Of a stretch of 12,663 nt of DNA, positions 1 to 6,923 are shown piece after piece (position 1 is the first letter of the stretch; every line of letters starts with the position of its first letter). A program made the translations under genes and the position numbers. This DNA comes from an uncultured Peptococcaceae bacterium (lineage in GTDB: Bacteria; Bacillota; Desulfotomaculia; Desulfotomaculales; Desulfallaceae). The stretch lies in assembly GCA_913064925.1 (NCBI GenBank), contig CAJYBN010000071.1:1-12663 (forward strand), read 5' to 3'. The notes below the pieces were generated by a model. It had not been told where the DNA came from. It did not search any database and saw only the letters and a list, made by a program, of their open reading frames with translations.

Positions 1-728
1 ATGCTGTTGAATTTTTCCGGCATCTCCGTAGCCACAGGAGCGATAAGCAGCGAAATAACCAGCGGCGGGGCGCCCAAGTTTATCGACAGGTGCTCGATGC
101 CGTCTACAAAAAATTTAGCCCCTATCACGATGCCGGCAAACGCCAGCAATACCTGCAGTATCACCCTGTGCATGGGGGGATCTTCGTGAGTGCGGGCAAA
201 AATCAGCGGTTCCAGCTCACATTCCTCGTCCATACAGGTTCCCTCGGTAAACGTTTTGTGAACAAAAAAAACATAGGCACCCACCAGGCCGGCAACCACC
301 AGCACCTTTAGGACACCGCCCGTAAAGGAAGCAATCACCGCCACGCTGTATACCAGCAGAAAAAAGCGCAGGTCCCTTTTTATTACGGCGGGATCGGGTT
401 CAATACGGGGGTAGTTTCCATCCCGCCGGCTGCGGAAAAGCAGCACCGATCCCCCGCTAAAAAAAATGGCCAGGGTAGCCAGCATAAACGGCGCGCCCAG
501 AATAGCCCCGATGCCTATTTCGTAGGCGGTTTCCCCTGCGCCGAACAATATGGCGATCAAGGGGATGACTGTTTCCGGCAGGGCCGTGCCCACGGCGGCC
601 AGCACGCTGCCCACCGCACCCTGGGTTAAATTCATTTTTCTGCCCAGCCATTCCACCCCGTTGGTGAAAAAGCCGGCGCTTATCAAAATCACGCCGATAC
701 TGATAATAAGCACGGCAATGTCTTGCAC
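1..728 (-). CDS. Sodium/calcium exchanger family (CaCA) membrane protein, 3' end beyond the window
   Basis: Probable cation/Ca2+ antiporter of the cytoplasmic membrane. The visible 242 residues are very hydrophobic and carry the two inverted alpha-repeat signatures of the CaCA superfamily: GTALPETVIP at about residues 47-56, followed by IGAILGAPF, and a second one, APVATEMPEKF, at about 230-240. The acidic residue inside each repeat is the expected ion ligand. Between the halves is a cytosolic-type loop with an unusual acidic, cysteine-containing stretch (TCMDEECELE, about 164-173). The GTG start at 728 is chosen because GGAGTG lies six bases upstream; the nearby ATG GAG TGA is an immediate stop. 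The C-terminus is lost at the window edge. It lies 82 bp downstream of folC on the same strand but seems to have its own promoter. Substrate ion is not determinable from sequence. The family is secure, the exact transport role is not. Confidence 0.85.
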   Translation of the reverse strand, partial: MQDIAVLIISIGVILISAGFFTNGVEWLGRKMNLTQGAVGSVLAAVGTALPETVIPLIAILFGAGETAYEIGIGAILGAPFMLATLAIFFSGGSVLLFRSRRDGNYPRIEPDPAVIKRDLRFFLLVYSVAVIASFTGGVLKVLVVAGLVGAYVFFVHKTFTEGTCMDEECELEPLIFARTHEDPPMHRVILQVLLAFAGIVIGAKFFVDGIEHLSINLGAPPLVISLLIAPVATEMPEKFNS

Positions 729-762
729 GATACTCACTCCATTATTAACAACACGCTTTTAC

Positions 763-779
763 GCGTTAAAGTCTAACGC
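763..779. promoter_or_regulatory. Inverted repeat over the -10 element, possible operator
   Basis: GCGTTA (763-768) and TAACGC (774-779) form a perfect 6-bp inverted repeat around AAGTC. It covers the candidate -10 box of the exchanger promoter completely. There is no run of T on either side, so a terminator is less likely than a repressor site. No regulator is identified. Confidence 0.35.
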
Positions 780-798
780 AAAAAGCAGGCTGCGTCAA
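770..798 (-). promoter_or_regulatory. Candidate sigma-A promoter of the exchanger gene
   Basis: On the minus strand TTGACG (793-798, five of six to TTGACA) is followed after exactly 17 bases by TAGACT (770-775, four of six to TATAAT). The start of transcription would be near 763, about 35 bases before the GTG start. Read by eye only. Confidence 0.45.
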
Positions 799-810
799 TG
801 TTCCCCGGCG

Positions 811-2115
811 TCAGGTCCGGCGCATGCGGAGCACCGTCTCCCGCGCTTCGGCCACCATATAAAAGGAGCCGGTAACGCATACCAAGTCGCCTTCCCGCGC
901 CAGCGCCATCGCAGTGCGCACCGCCTCCCCGATATTTTCCACGGTGTCCACGTCGCGCAAATAACGGCGGGCTTCCACGGCCAGCTGCTGCCAGTCGCCC
1001 GCCCGGGGACTGTTGGGCCTGGTGATCACCACGTGCCGCGCCCGCGGCGCCAACTCCGCCACCACCCGCGCCCGCTCCTTGTCTCCCAGCATACCCAGCA
1101 CCATGATCACGCCGCGGCCGGCGAAATAGTCATCCAGTGCCTGCCGCAGGCTGCGGGCGCCGTCGTAGTTATGGGCGGCGTCAACCAGCACGGGCGGGTC
1201 GCCGCCGATTAATTCCAGGCGGGCAGGCCATACCGTGGCGGCCAGTCCCTCGCGCAGCGCGGTTTCATCCAGCACCGCACCCCGTTCGGACAGCACTTCC
1301 AGCACCGCCAGCGCGGTAGCGGCATTCACCACCTGGTGCCTGCCCAGCAGGGGGATCCACAAGCCGGCCAGGCGGCGGTGCAGGCCGTTGTAATCAAAAT
1401 ACTGCCCCTGCAGGGACTTTGCACCGCATGTCCAGGTAACATCTCTGCCTACCCGCACCAGGGATGATCCCTTTTCCCGGCAGGCAGCCGCGATTATCTC
1501 CAACACTTGCGGCTTGTCGGCCGCCGTTACCACGGGCGCCCCTGGTTTAATTATACCCGCCTTGACGCGGGCAATTTCCTCCAGGGTATTACCCAAATAA
1601 TTCATATGATCCATGGCTACGTTGGTGATCACCGACAACAGGGGGTGCACCACGTTGGTGGAGTCTATGGCGCCGCCCAGTCCCACTTCCAGCACCAAGT
1701 AATCCACCTGTTCCTCCTGGAAATAACAAAACGCCATGGCGGTGCTGACTTCAAATTCAGTGGGGTGCTCAAAACCCTCCCGCACCATGGCATCCAGGTG
1801 GGGGCGCAGGCGGGTAATCCAGCGTGCCACCCTGTCCGGGTCTATCTGCCGGCCGTTAATTTGGTAGCGTTCCGTGTAAGAATGCAGGTGCGGCGACGTA
1901 AAAGTGCCCACTCGGTATCCCGCCTTGTGCAAAACGCTGGCCACCATGGCGGTGGTAGAACCTTTGCCGTTGGTGCCGCCGATATGTATCACCCTGAGAG
2001 TTTGGTGCGGGTTTCCCAAGCGGCGCAGCAGCTCGGTTATTCGCCCCAACCCAAAATTCATACCGAACTTAGTCAAATTCTGCAGGTACTCCATGGCTTC
2101 CCGGTATTGCAACAT
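811..2115 (-). CDS. folC: Bifunctional folylpolyglutamate synthase / dihydrofolate synthase
   Basis: Mur-ligase-type cytosolic enzyme. It joins glutamate to dihydropteroate and then adds further glutamates to folates, using ATP. At 434 residues it has the normal family length. Motifs in order: ATP-binding P-loop GTNGKGS at residues 47-53; the TSPHLHSYTERYQING stretch just after it; EVGLGGAIDSTN at about 143-154; DHMNYLGNTLEEIARVKAGIIKPG-type segment at about 169-192, whose lysine (about 185) matches the carbamylated lysine of the family; and a C-terminal-domain DAAHNYDGARS motif. The family usually has R-L-D in the GGAIDSTN segment, so A-I-D is a mild variant. The ATG at 2115 has GGGAG at eight bases upstream. 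The product is needed for every folate-dependent one-carbon reaction. Its promoter region is shared with the divergent chemotaxis gene and shows sigma-H and Spo0A signals. Confidence 0.96.
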   Translation of the reverse strand: MLQYREAMEYLQNLTKFGMNFGLGRITELLRRLGNPHQTLRVIHIGGTNGKGSTTAMVASVLHKAGYRVGTFTSPHLHSYTERYQINGRQIDPDRVARWITRLRPHLDAMVREGFEHPTEFEVSTAMAFCYFQEEQVDYLVLEVGLGGAIDSTNVVHPLLSVITNVAMDHMNYLGNTLEEIARVKAGIIKPGAPVVTAADKPQVLEIIAAACREKGSSLVRVGRDVTWTCGAKSLQGQYFDYNGLHRRLAGLWIPLLGRHQVVNAATALAVLEVLSERGAVLDETALREGLAATVWPARLELIGGDPPVLVDAAHNYDGARSLRQALDDYFAGRGVIMVLGMLGDKERARVVAELAPRARHVVITRPNSPRAGDWQQLAVEARRYLRDVDTVENIGEAVRTAMALAREGDLVCVTGSFYMVAEARETVLRMRRT

Positions 2116-2135
2116 TTATCATCTCCCGCGATACA

Positions 2136-2162
2136 TGTCGAATAGTAAAAAACAATTCGACA
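2136..2162. promoter_or_regulatory. Pair of inverted Spo0A boxes
   Basis: TGTCGAAT (2136-2143) and ATTCGACA (2155-2162) are an exact 8-bp inverted repeat. Each arm contains TGTCGAA, a perfect match to the 0A-box consensus TGNCGAA bound by phosphorylated Spo0A. The centres are 20 bp apart, about two helical turns. One box overlaps the candidate sigma-H -10 element; the other falls a few bases past the predicted transcription start, where binding would be expected to repress. Confidence 0.5.
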
Positions 2163-2182
2163 CCTTAAATAATTTTTCCTAT
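2153..2182 (-). promoter_or_regulatory. Candidate sigma-H promoter reading toward folC
   Basis: On the minus strand ATAGGAAAA (2174-2182) fits the Bacillus sigma-H -35 consensus RnAGGAwWW at every position. GTCGAATTG (2153-2161) fits RnnGAATww at eight of nine. The spacer is 12 bases, which is within the known 11-12. Transcription would start near 2147, giving a leader of about 32 bases to the folC start codon. Consensus is established knowledge from Bacillus; its use here is an inference. Confidence 0.5.
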
Positions 2183-2233
2183 GCCGCTGATTTCTTGCGA
2201 AAAAGAAAAAATTAGCAGGGTTTTAGGGAATCA

Positions 2234-2262
2234 TTGCCGAAATTTACTTAAAAGTGTAAAAA
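2234..2262 (+). promoter_or_regulatory. Candidate promoter of the chemotaxis receptor gene
   Basis: TTGCCG (2234-2239), a 17-base spacer and TAAAAA (2257-2262) make a weak sigma-A-like promoter, four of six in each box, ending about 20 bases before the ribosome binding site region. GCCGAAAT at 2236-2243 also resembles the motility sigma-D -10 box (GCCGATAT), but no TAAA element is found at the right distance. Confidence 0.3.
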
Positions 2263-2288
2263 GTACGAAAGCCAGGAGGAATGGTACC

Positions 2289-3449
2289 ATGAAAACTTTC
2301 CGGGCCAAAATGACCGCGCTTACCCTGCTGCTTAGTCTAGTAACGCTTGGATCCGCGGGCGCCGGCTGGTGGCTGAGCGGGAAAACCGCCCCGGGGCTGG
2401 CGGCGGGGGGAGCGGCCGGGCTGGCGGTGGCCGCGTTCGCCTGCTACGCCTTGCTCACGCCGCTGCACGCCAACCTGGCCAGCGTTCTGGCCAGCACCGA
2501 AAAGGCCATCAAGGGAGACCTTACCGGGCAAATCGCCAAGAAGGATTACGGCTGGGGCGAGTTCCACCTGCTCATCGATAACATCCGCCGGATTTTGAAA
2601 GGCGTGCATAAATGGTTCGCCTTGGTCAAAGACGCCAGCGTAACGCTGGACCGGGCCGCCGGGCAAATCACCAGCGGCACCGAGCAGGTTAGTACAGGCA
2701 GCCAAGACCAGGCCGGGCAGGTAACCAAGCTGCTGCAGTCCATCGAACGGCTGTCCGGCCAGGCCGAGGACAACGCCCGACAGGCCGAAGAAACCGCCGG
2801 GGCCGCCCGGGCGGCGGTGGAAACCACCGGTAGGGGCAGCGCCGTGGTGCAGGAAGCGCTGGACGGTATGAACCAGCTGGAACAAAAATTCATGCAGCTG
2901 AAGGATAGTTCCCAGCGTATTGTACAATTCCTGGAGGTTATCCAAAACATTGCCGCACAAACCAACCTGCTGGCCCTGAACGCCGCCATCGAAGCAGCGC
3001 GGGCCGGCGAGCACGGCCGCGGGTTTGCCGTGGTGGCCGATGAAGTGCGCAGCCTTGCTGAAAACTCGGAAAAAGCCACCCAGGAAGTGGCGCAGATCGT
3101 TAACGAGATACTGGCCGCGGTAGAAGACACCCTGCAGGCGGTGCAAGGCAGCCTGGCCAGCGCCAGGGAAGCGGGAGAAATTTTCGCCAGCATCAAGCAA
3201 ACCTTGGAAGAAACCAGCTCGATGGTGGAGAACATTGCCCGGGTTTCCCGTGAGCAGGCCGATTCCACCTCTGAAATGGTCAGCAGCACACAGGCCATCG
3301 CCGCGGTAGCCCAGCAGGCGGCAGCCAGCTCCCAGCAAACGGCTGCCGTAGCCCAAGAAATAAACAGTACAGCCGATAAGTTGAAGAAAGTGGCGGGCAT
3401 ATGGAAATTCGAGAAGGACCAGGCCGGCGGTAACGTTAACCAAAACTGA
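2289..3449 (+). CDS. Methyl-accepting chemotaxis protein with no sizeable extracellular domain
   Basis: Receptor that signals to CheA/CheW. The 386 residues contain two hydrophobic segments (about 8-29 and 36-57) separated by only a few residues, so almost nothing is exposed outside. A degenerate HAMP-like linker follows at about 58-110, with P58 and GDLTGQI. Then comes a long alpha-helical signalling domain, about 111-370. Its hairpin tip, IQNIAAQTNLLALNAAIEAA through FAVVADEVRSLAENS, lies at about 218-260 and is the highly conserved CheA/CheW contact region. Q/E-rich heptads around 339-358 are likely methylation helices. There is no C-terminal CheR-binding pentapeptide. ATG 2289 is chosen over the upstream in-frame start at 2181 because AGGAGG ends eight bases before it. 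It may sense membrane state, an internal ligand, or a partner protein. No other chemotaxis genes are in the window. Family secure, stimulus unknown. Confidence 0.93.
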   Translation: MKTFRAKMTALTLLLSLVTLGSAGAGWWLSGKTAPGLAAGGAAGLAVAAFACYALLTPLHANLASVLASTEKAIKGDLTGQIAKKDYGWGEFHLLIDNIRRILKGVHKWFALVKDASVTLDRAAGQITSGTEQVSTGSQDQAGQVTKLLQSIERLSGQAEDNARQAEETAGAARAAVETTGRGSAVVQEALDGMNQLEQKFMQLKDSSQRIVQFLEVIQNIAAQTNLLALNAAIEAARAGEHGRGFAVVADEVRSLAENSEKATQEVAQIVNEILAAVEDTLQAVQGSLASAREAGEIFASIKQTLEETSSMVENIARVSREQADSTSEMVSSTQAIAAVAQQAAASSQQTAAVAQEINSTADKLKKVAGIWKFEKDQAGGNVNQN

Positions 3450-3545
3450 CCCCGCCTGGGGAACGGCTGGGTTTCACCGGCAGGCATTCTTCCGCATTAT
3501 GCGCCGCGGCCCCAAGTCCATCAGGCACCGTAGTTTGCTGGAGCT

Positions 3546-3570
3546 GTTCGCCGCGCGCCGCGCCGCGAAC
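3546..3570. terminator. GC-rich hairpin between convergent genes
   Basis: GTTCGC at 3546-3551 pairs with GCGAAC at 3565-3570, and the inner bases continue the stem with one C/C mismatch. It lies between the 3' ends of the chemotaxis gene (+) and valS (-). No T-run follows in either direction, so it may slow or block transcription rather than be a classical intrinsic terminator. Confidence 0.3.
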
Positions 3571-3589
3571 CCGGCTGTACAGGAAACCC

Positions 3590-6256
3590 TCACTGGCTTT
3601 CGTTTTCGCCCAGCATGGCCAAGCGTTCCTTGAGGGCCCCGGCTTTGGAAGAAAGCTCGGCTTCTTTGGCCCGCTCCTTCTGCACCACGCCGGCGGGCGC
3701 TTTGTTGAGGAAATTGGGGTTTTGCAGCTTGCCCCGCACCCTAGCCAGGTCCTTTTCCAAAGCCTGCAGTTCCTTGCGCAGGCGGGCCAGTTCCCGATCC
3801 ACGTCGATGAGACCCCGCAGCGGCACGTACACCTGCACGTCCCGGGCCACGGCGGTAGCCGCCTGCTCGGGTGTCGTTTCCAGTTCCGCCAGCACCTCGG
3901 CCCGGCAGTTGGCCAGGTTTTCCACGTAGGCCAGGTTGCTCAGCAGAGTCTCCCGCCTGGCCGGCACGCCGGACACAATGACGGCCTCGGCGCGCTTGCC
4001 CGGCGGCACGTTCATTTCGCTGCGGATTTGCCGGATGCCGCGGATTACCTCCATGAGCAGTTCCATTTGCTCCTCAGCCTCCCGGTCCACCAGCTCGGCC
4101 CGGTATGAGGGCCAGGAGGCGCGCATGATGGTGCGGCCCCGGTGCGGCAGGCGCTGCCAAATCTCCTCAGTGATAAAGGGCATAAAGGGGTGCAGCAGCT
4201 CCAGCGTGCCCCGCAGCACTTCGGCCAGCACGTGCTGGGCAGTTTGCCGGTCAGCGGCGTCGGTCTTACCGTACAGGCGCGGCTTGACCAGCTCAATGTA
4301 CCAGTCGCAAAGCTCGTTCCAGGTGAATTCGTACAGCACCCGGGCTGCCTCACCCAGTTCATATTTTTCCATGAACGCGGTGCTTTCCCGCACGGCCCGC
4401 TGGTAGCGGCTTAAAATCCAGCGATCGGCCAGGGTGAGCCTTTCCGCCGGCGGTGCCGGTCCGGGCTCGAAGTCCTGCAGGTTCATCAGGGCGAAGCGGG
4501 AGGCGTTCCAAATTTTGTTGGCGAAGTTGCGGGCCCCGTCCAGCCGCTCAAAGTGGAAGCGCAGGTCATTGCCGGGCGTGTTGCCCGTCACCAGCATAAA
4601 CCGCAGGCTGTCCGCCCCGTGGCTTTCGATGACGTCGATGGGATCCACCCCGTTGCCCAGCGATTTGCTCATTTTACGGCCCAGGGCGTCCAGCACCAGG
4701 CCGTGGATGAAAACTTCCCGGAAAGGCACATCGTGCATGAAGGCCAGCCCGAGGAAAATCATGCGGGCCACCCAGAAGAAAATGATGTCCCGGCCTGTCA
4801 CCAGCACCGAAGTAGGGTAGTAGTAAGCCAGGTCCACGGTTTTCTTGGGCCAGCCTAGGGTGGAAAAGGGCCACAGGCCCGAGCTGAACCAAGTGTCCAG
4901 CACGTCGGGATCCTGTTCCAGGTTGGCCGAACCGCACTTGCACTTTTCCGGGCGCGTTTTGCTGGCGATGACCTCGCCGCATTCCCGGCAGTAATAAACG
5001 GGTATGCGGTGGCCCCACCACAGCTGCCGGCTGATGCACCAATCGCGGATGTTTTCCATCCAATTCAAATATATTCGGGTAAAGCGCTCTGGAATAAACC
5101 GCACCCGGCCCTCCCTGGCTGCGGCGATAGCCGGCTCCGCCAGGGGCTTCATTTTCACAAACCACTGCTTGGACAGCATGGGTTCGATAACCGAGGAGCA
5201 GCGGTAACAGTGGCCCACGGCGTGGGATATGTCTTCCACCTTATAGAGCAACCCCCGGGCCTGCAGGTCCTTGACGATGCGCTTGCGGCACTCCCAGCGG
5301 TCCAGCCCCTGGTACTGCGGGCCGGCCTCCTCGGTCATTTTGGCCTCCCGATCCACAACCTGGATGGAAGGCAGACCGTGACGCCGGCCCACTTCAAAGT
5401 CGTTGGGGTCGTGGGCCGGGGTAATTTTCACCGCGCCAGTGCCAAAAGCGGGGTCCACGTACTCGTCGGCGATAACGGGGATCTCACGCTCCAGCAGGGG
5501 GAGGATAACCGTTTTGCCCACCAGGTGGCGGTAGCGCTCGTCCCCGGGGTGTACCGCCACGGCCGTATCGCCCAGCATAGTCTCGGGCCGCGTGGTGGCC
5601 ACCGCAATATATTCACCGGGCTTATCCTTGACGGGATACTTGATATAATAAAGCTGGCCGGGCTTGTCCCGGTGCTCCACTTCAATGTCGCTGATTGTGG
5701 TCTGGCAGTGGGGGCACCAGTTGGTGATGTAGTTGCCCCGGTATATTAATCCCTGCTCGTACAGGCGGACAAACACTTCCAACACCGCCTCGGAACAGCC
5801 TTCGTCCATGGTAAAGCGCTCCCGGTCCCAGTCGCAGGAAGCGCCCAGGCGGCGAAGCTGGCTGGTAATACGCCCGCCGTACTGCTCCTTCCAGGCCCAG
5901 GCCCGCTCCAGGAACTTTTCCCGGCCCAGGTCGTGCTTGCTGAGGCCCTCCCGGCGCAGCTGTTCCTCTACTTTGGCCTGGGTGGCAATGCCCGCGTGAT
6001 CGGTGCCGGGCAGCCATAAGGCGTTGTATCCCTGCATGCGCCGCCAGCGGGTAAGTATATCCTGCAGGGTGTTGTCCAGGGCATGACCCATGTGCAGCTG
6101 TCCGGTTACGTTGGGCGGCGGCATGACGATGCAAAAGGGCTCCTTGTCCGCGTCCACGGTAGAACGGAAAAACTTGTTTTCCTCCCAGAATTTGTACCAT
6201 CGTTCCTCGACGGCGGCGGGATCGTAGGTGGTGGGCATGTTGAATTCGCCGGTCAT
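3590..6256 (-). CDS. valS: Valyl-tRNA synthetase
   Basis: Class I aminoacyl-tRNA synthetase that charges tRNA-Val in the cytosol. It is full length at 888 residues. The N-terminal catalytic domain has PPPNVTGQLHMGHAL with the HIGH-type HMGH at 55-58. The large editing (CP1) insertion follows and includes the ATTRPETMLGDTAVAVHP segment that hydrolyses mischarged Thr-tRNA. Cysteine pairs include NWCPHC, CYRCS and YYCRECG...KCKCG, typical zinc-binding parts. KMSKS is at 528-532. Then comes the anticodon-binding helical domain (from about 600), and a C-terminal coiled-coil arm rich in E/K/R (about 815-885, LRKELQALEKDLARVRGKL) that grips the tRNA. ATG 6256 is preceded by GGAGG at eight bases; the second Met at residue 7 has no comparable site. 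Expression is set by the T-box leader directly upstream. Nothing odd in the coding region. Confidence 0.98.
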   Translation of the reverse strand: MTGEFNMPTTYDPAAVEERWYKFWEENKFFRSTVDADKEPFCIVMPPPNVTGQLHMGHALDNTLQDILTRWRRMQGYNALWLPGTDHAGIATQAKVEEQLRREGLSKHDLGREKFLERAWAWKEQYGGRITSQLRRLGASCDWDRERFTMDEGCSEAVLEVFVRLYEQGLIYRGNYITNWCPHCQTTISDIEVEHRDKPGQLYYIKYPVKDKPGEYIAVATTRPETMLGDTAVAVHPGDERYRHLVGKTVILPLLEREIPVIADEYVDPAFGTGAVKITPAHDPNDFEVGRRHGLPSIQVVDREAKMTEEAGPQYQGLDRWECRKRIVKDLQARGLLYKVEDISHAVGHCYRCSSVIEPMLSKQWFVKMKPLAEPAIAAAREGRVRFIPERFTRIYLNWMENIRDWCISRQLWWGHRIPVYYCRECGEVIASKTRPEKCKCGSANLEQDPDVLDTWFSSGLWPFSTLGWPKKTVDLAYYYPTSVLVTGRDIIFFWVARMIFLGLAFMHDVPFREVFIHGLVLDALGRKMSKSLGNGVDPIDVIESHGADSLRFMLVTGNTPGNDLRFHFERLDGARNFANKIWNASRFALMNLQDFEPGPAPPAERLTLADRWILSRYQRAVRESTAFMEKYELGEAARVLYEFTWNELCDWYIELVKPRLYGKTDAADRQTAQHVLAEVLRGTLELLHPFMPFITEEIWQRLPHRGRTIMRASWPSYRAELVDREAEEQMELLMEVIRGIRQIRSEMNVPPGKRAEAVIVSGVPARRETLLSNLAYVENLANCRAEVLAELETTPEQAATAVARDVQVYVPLRGLIDVDRELARLRKELQALEKDLARVRGKLQNPNFLNKAPAGVVQKERAKEAELSSKAGALKERLAMLGENESQ

Positions 6257-6302
6257 AAGATCTACCTCCGTAAATATAATAAATCAATAAATAAAGGCAA
6301 AC

Positions 6303-6325
6303 TTTCAACCTTTCAACCTTTCAAC
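6303..6325. repeat. Three tandem copies of TTTCAACC in the valS leader
   Basis: TTTCAACC occurs at 6303-6310 and 6311-6318, followed by TTTCAAC at 6319-6325. In the transcript (minus strand) this reads as repeated GGUUGAAA between the T-box terminator and the valS ribosome binding site. Slippage can change copy number. Confidence 0.8.
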
Positions 6326-6335
6326 ACCTGGCACC

Positions 6336-6601
6336 AAATAAAAAACCCGTTCCGTGTTAAGGACGGAAAGGGTTTTCCGCGGTACCACCTTAATTCCGCC
6401 GGGGCATGCAGCACCCGGAGCGGCTCTTGGGCAGCTGTAACGGGCTGAACCCGGCGCGGGCCTACTGGCGGAACGTTCGACCCGGCGGCTCCGGGGCGAC
6501 AACGACCGGCGCGACCGGGATACCTTGCAGCCGGGGGTATTCCCTCTCTGGGGTCGCTGGCTGGCGGGCGTCCTCCCCATCAAAGCCGTTTTTTTCAGCT
6601 A
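6336..6601 (-). ncRNA. T-box riboswitch controlling valS, valine specifier GUC
   Basis: Leader RNA that reads the charging state of tRNA-Val. The signature T-box, AAGGTGGTACCGCGG, is at 6377-6391 on the minus strand. Its UGGU pairs with the ACCA end of uncharged tRNA with discriminator A, as in tRNA-Val. Stem I begins with GGGGAGGACG near 6580-6571, contains the AGAGAGGGA-type conserved element near 6552-6543, and closes with GUUGUCGCCCC. The proximal GGGG/CCCC pairing places GUC (6498-6500) followed by a purine as the specifier codon, which is valine. A terminator follows the T-box. Uncharged tRNA-Val should stabilise the antiterminator and switch on valS. The specifier was placed by hand folding; the preceding GUU is also a valine codon, so the amino acid assignment is safe. 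Confidence 0.95.
6340..6376 (-). terminator. Intrinsic terminator of the valS T-box
   Basis: On the minus strand AAAACCC...CCGT (6376 downward) pairs with ACGG...GGGTTTT, around the loop CCTTAAC, with one mismatch. A run of six U follows. It starts directly after the T-box sequence, as expected of the alternative to the antiterminator. Confidence 0.9.
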
Positions 6602-6607
6602 CCCATA

Positions 6608-6636
6608 ATATTAATTTTTTTACCGCCGCGTGTCAA
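6608..6636 (-). promoter_or_regulatory. Sigma-A promoter of the T-box/valS transcript
   Basis: On the minus strand a perfect TTGACA (6631-6636) is followed after 17 bases by TAATAT (6608-6613, four of six to TATAAT). Transcription would begin near 6601, directly before T-box stem I. Confidence 0.75.
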
Positions 6637-6700
6637 CAGTGCCCGCGCGGCTCGCCGGTGACGTATCGGAGCGCTGGGACAACCTACTCTCTAATGAAAA

Positions 6701-6852
6701 GCCCGGTACGCCCGACCCGGGCGAAGCGATTTGCGAGAGCGCCGTTAACGGCGCCCGGCGAAGTGAGATTGCGAAACCGGACGAGCGAACAGGACGTTCG
6801 CGAGAGTCCGAACTGAACCATGGATGGTGAATTGAGGACGGTCCGGTTTCGC
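6701..6852. repeat. Cluster of nested GC-rich inverted repeats, possible structured RNA or repetitive element
   Basis: The 285 bases between the TIGR04086-like gene and the valS promoter hold no credible gene but dense symmetry. In order: GCCCGG/CCGGGC hairpin (6701-6722); a perfect 16-base palindrome GCGCCGTTAACGGCGC (6739-6754); GCGAAACCGGAC (6771-6782) matching in reverse GTCCGGTTTCGC (6841-6852), a 12-bp outer stem; inside it a GCGAAC/GTTCGC hairpin (6785-6801) and an ACCAT-GG-ATGGT hairpin (6817-6828). Two imperfect direct repeats begin GGCGAAG at 6720 and 6757. The outer stem encloses two hairpins, giving a three-way-junction-like fold. It could be a REP/MITE-type repeat, a small RNA, or a transcription or replication barrier. 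Function unknown. Confidence 0.6.
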
Positions 6853-6923
6853 CCGAAACGAGCCGCTGGTGCCGTCGGCGCGGGAGCCATGAGCGAGCCG
6901 GGACGAAGCACCGGGCTGCACCA

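Noticed and set aside
2217..2243. Sigma-D (motility) promoter for the chemotaxis gene
   Set aside because: GCCGAAAT matches the -10 box at seven of eight, but no TAAA element is found 14-16 bases upstream.
2337..3487. Long open frames on the minus strand (368 and 313 codons) opposite the chemotaxis gene
   Set aside because: They mirror the GC-rich codons of a clear methyl-accepting chemotaxis protein, have no ribosome binding site and no recognisable domains.
3499..3633. 44-codon plus-strand frame between the chemotaxis gene and valS
   Set aside because: No good ribosome binding site, overlaps the valS 3' end antisense, and its sequence is explained by the GC-rich hairpin.
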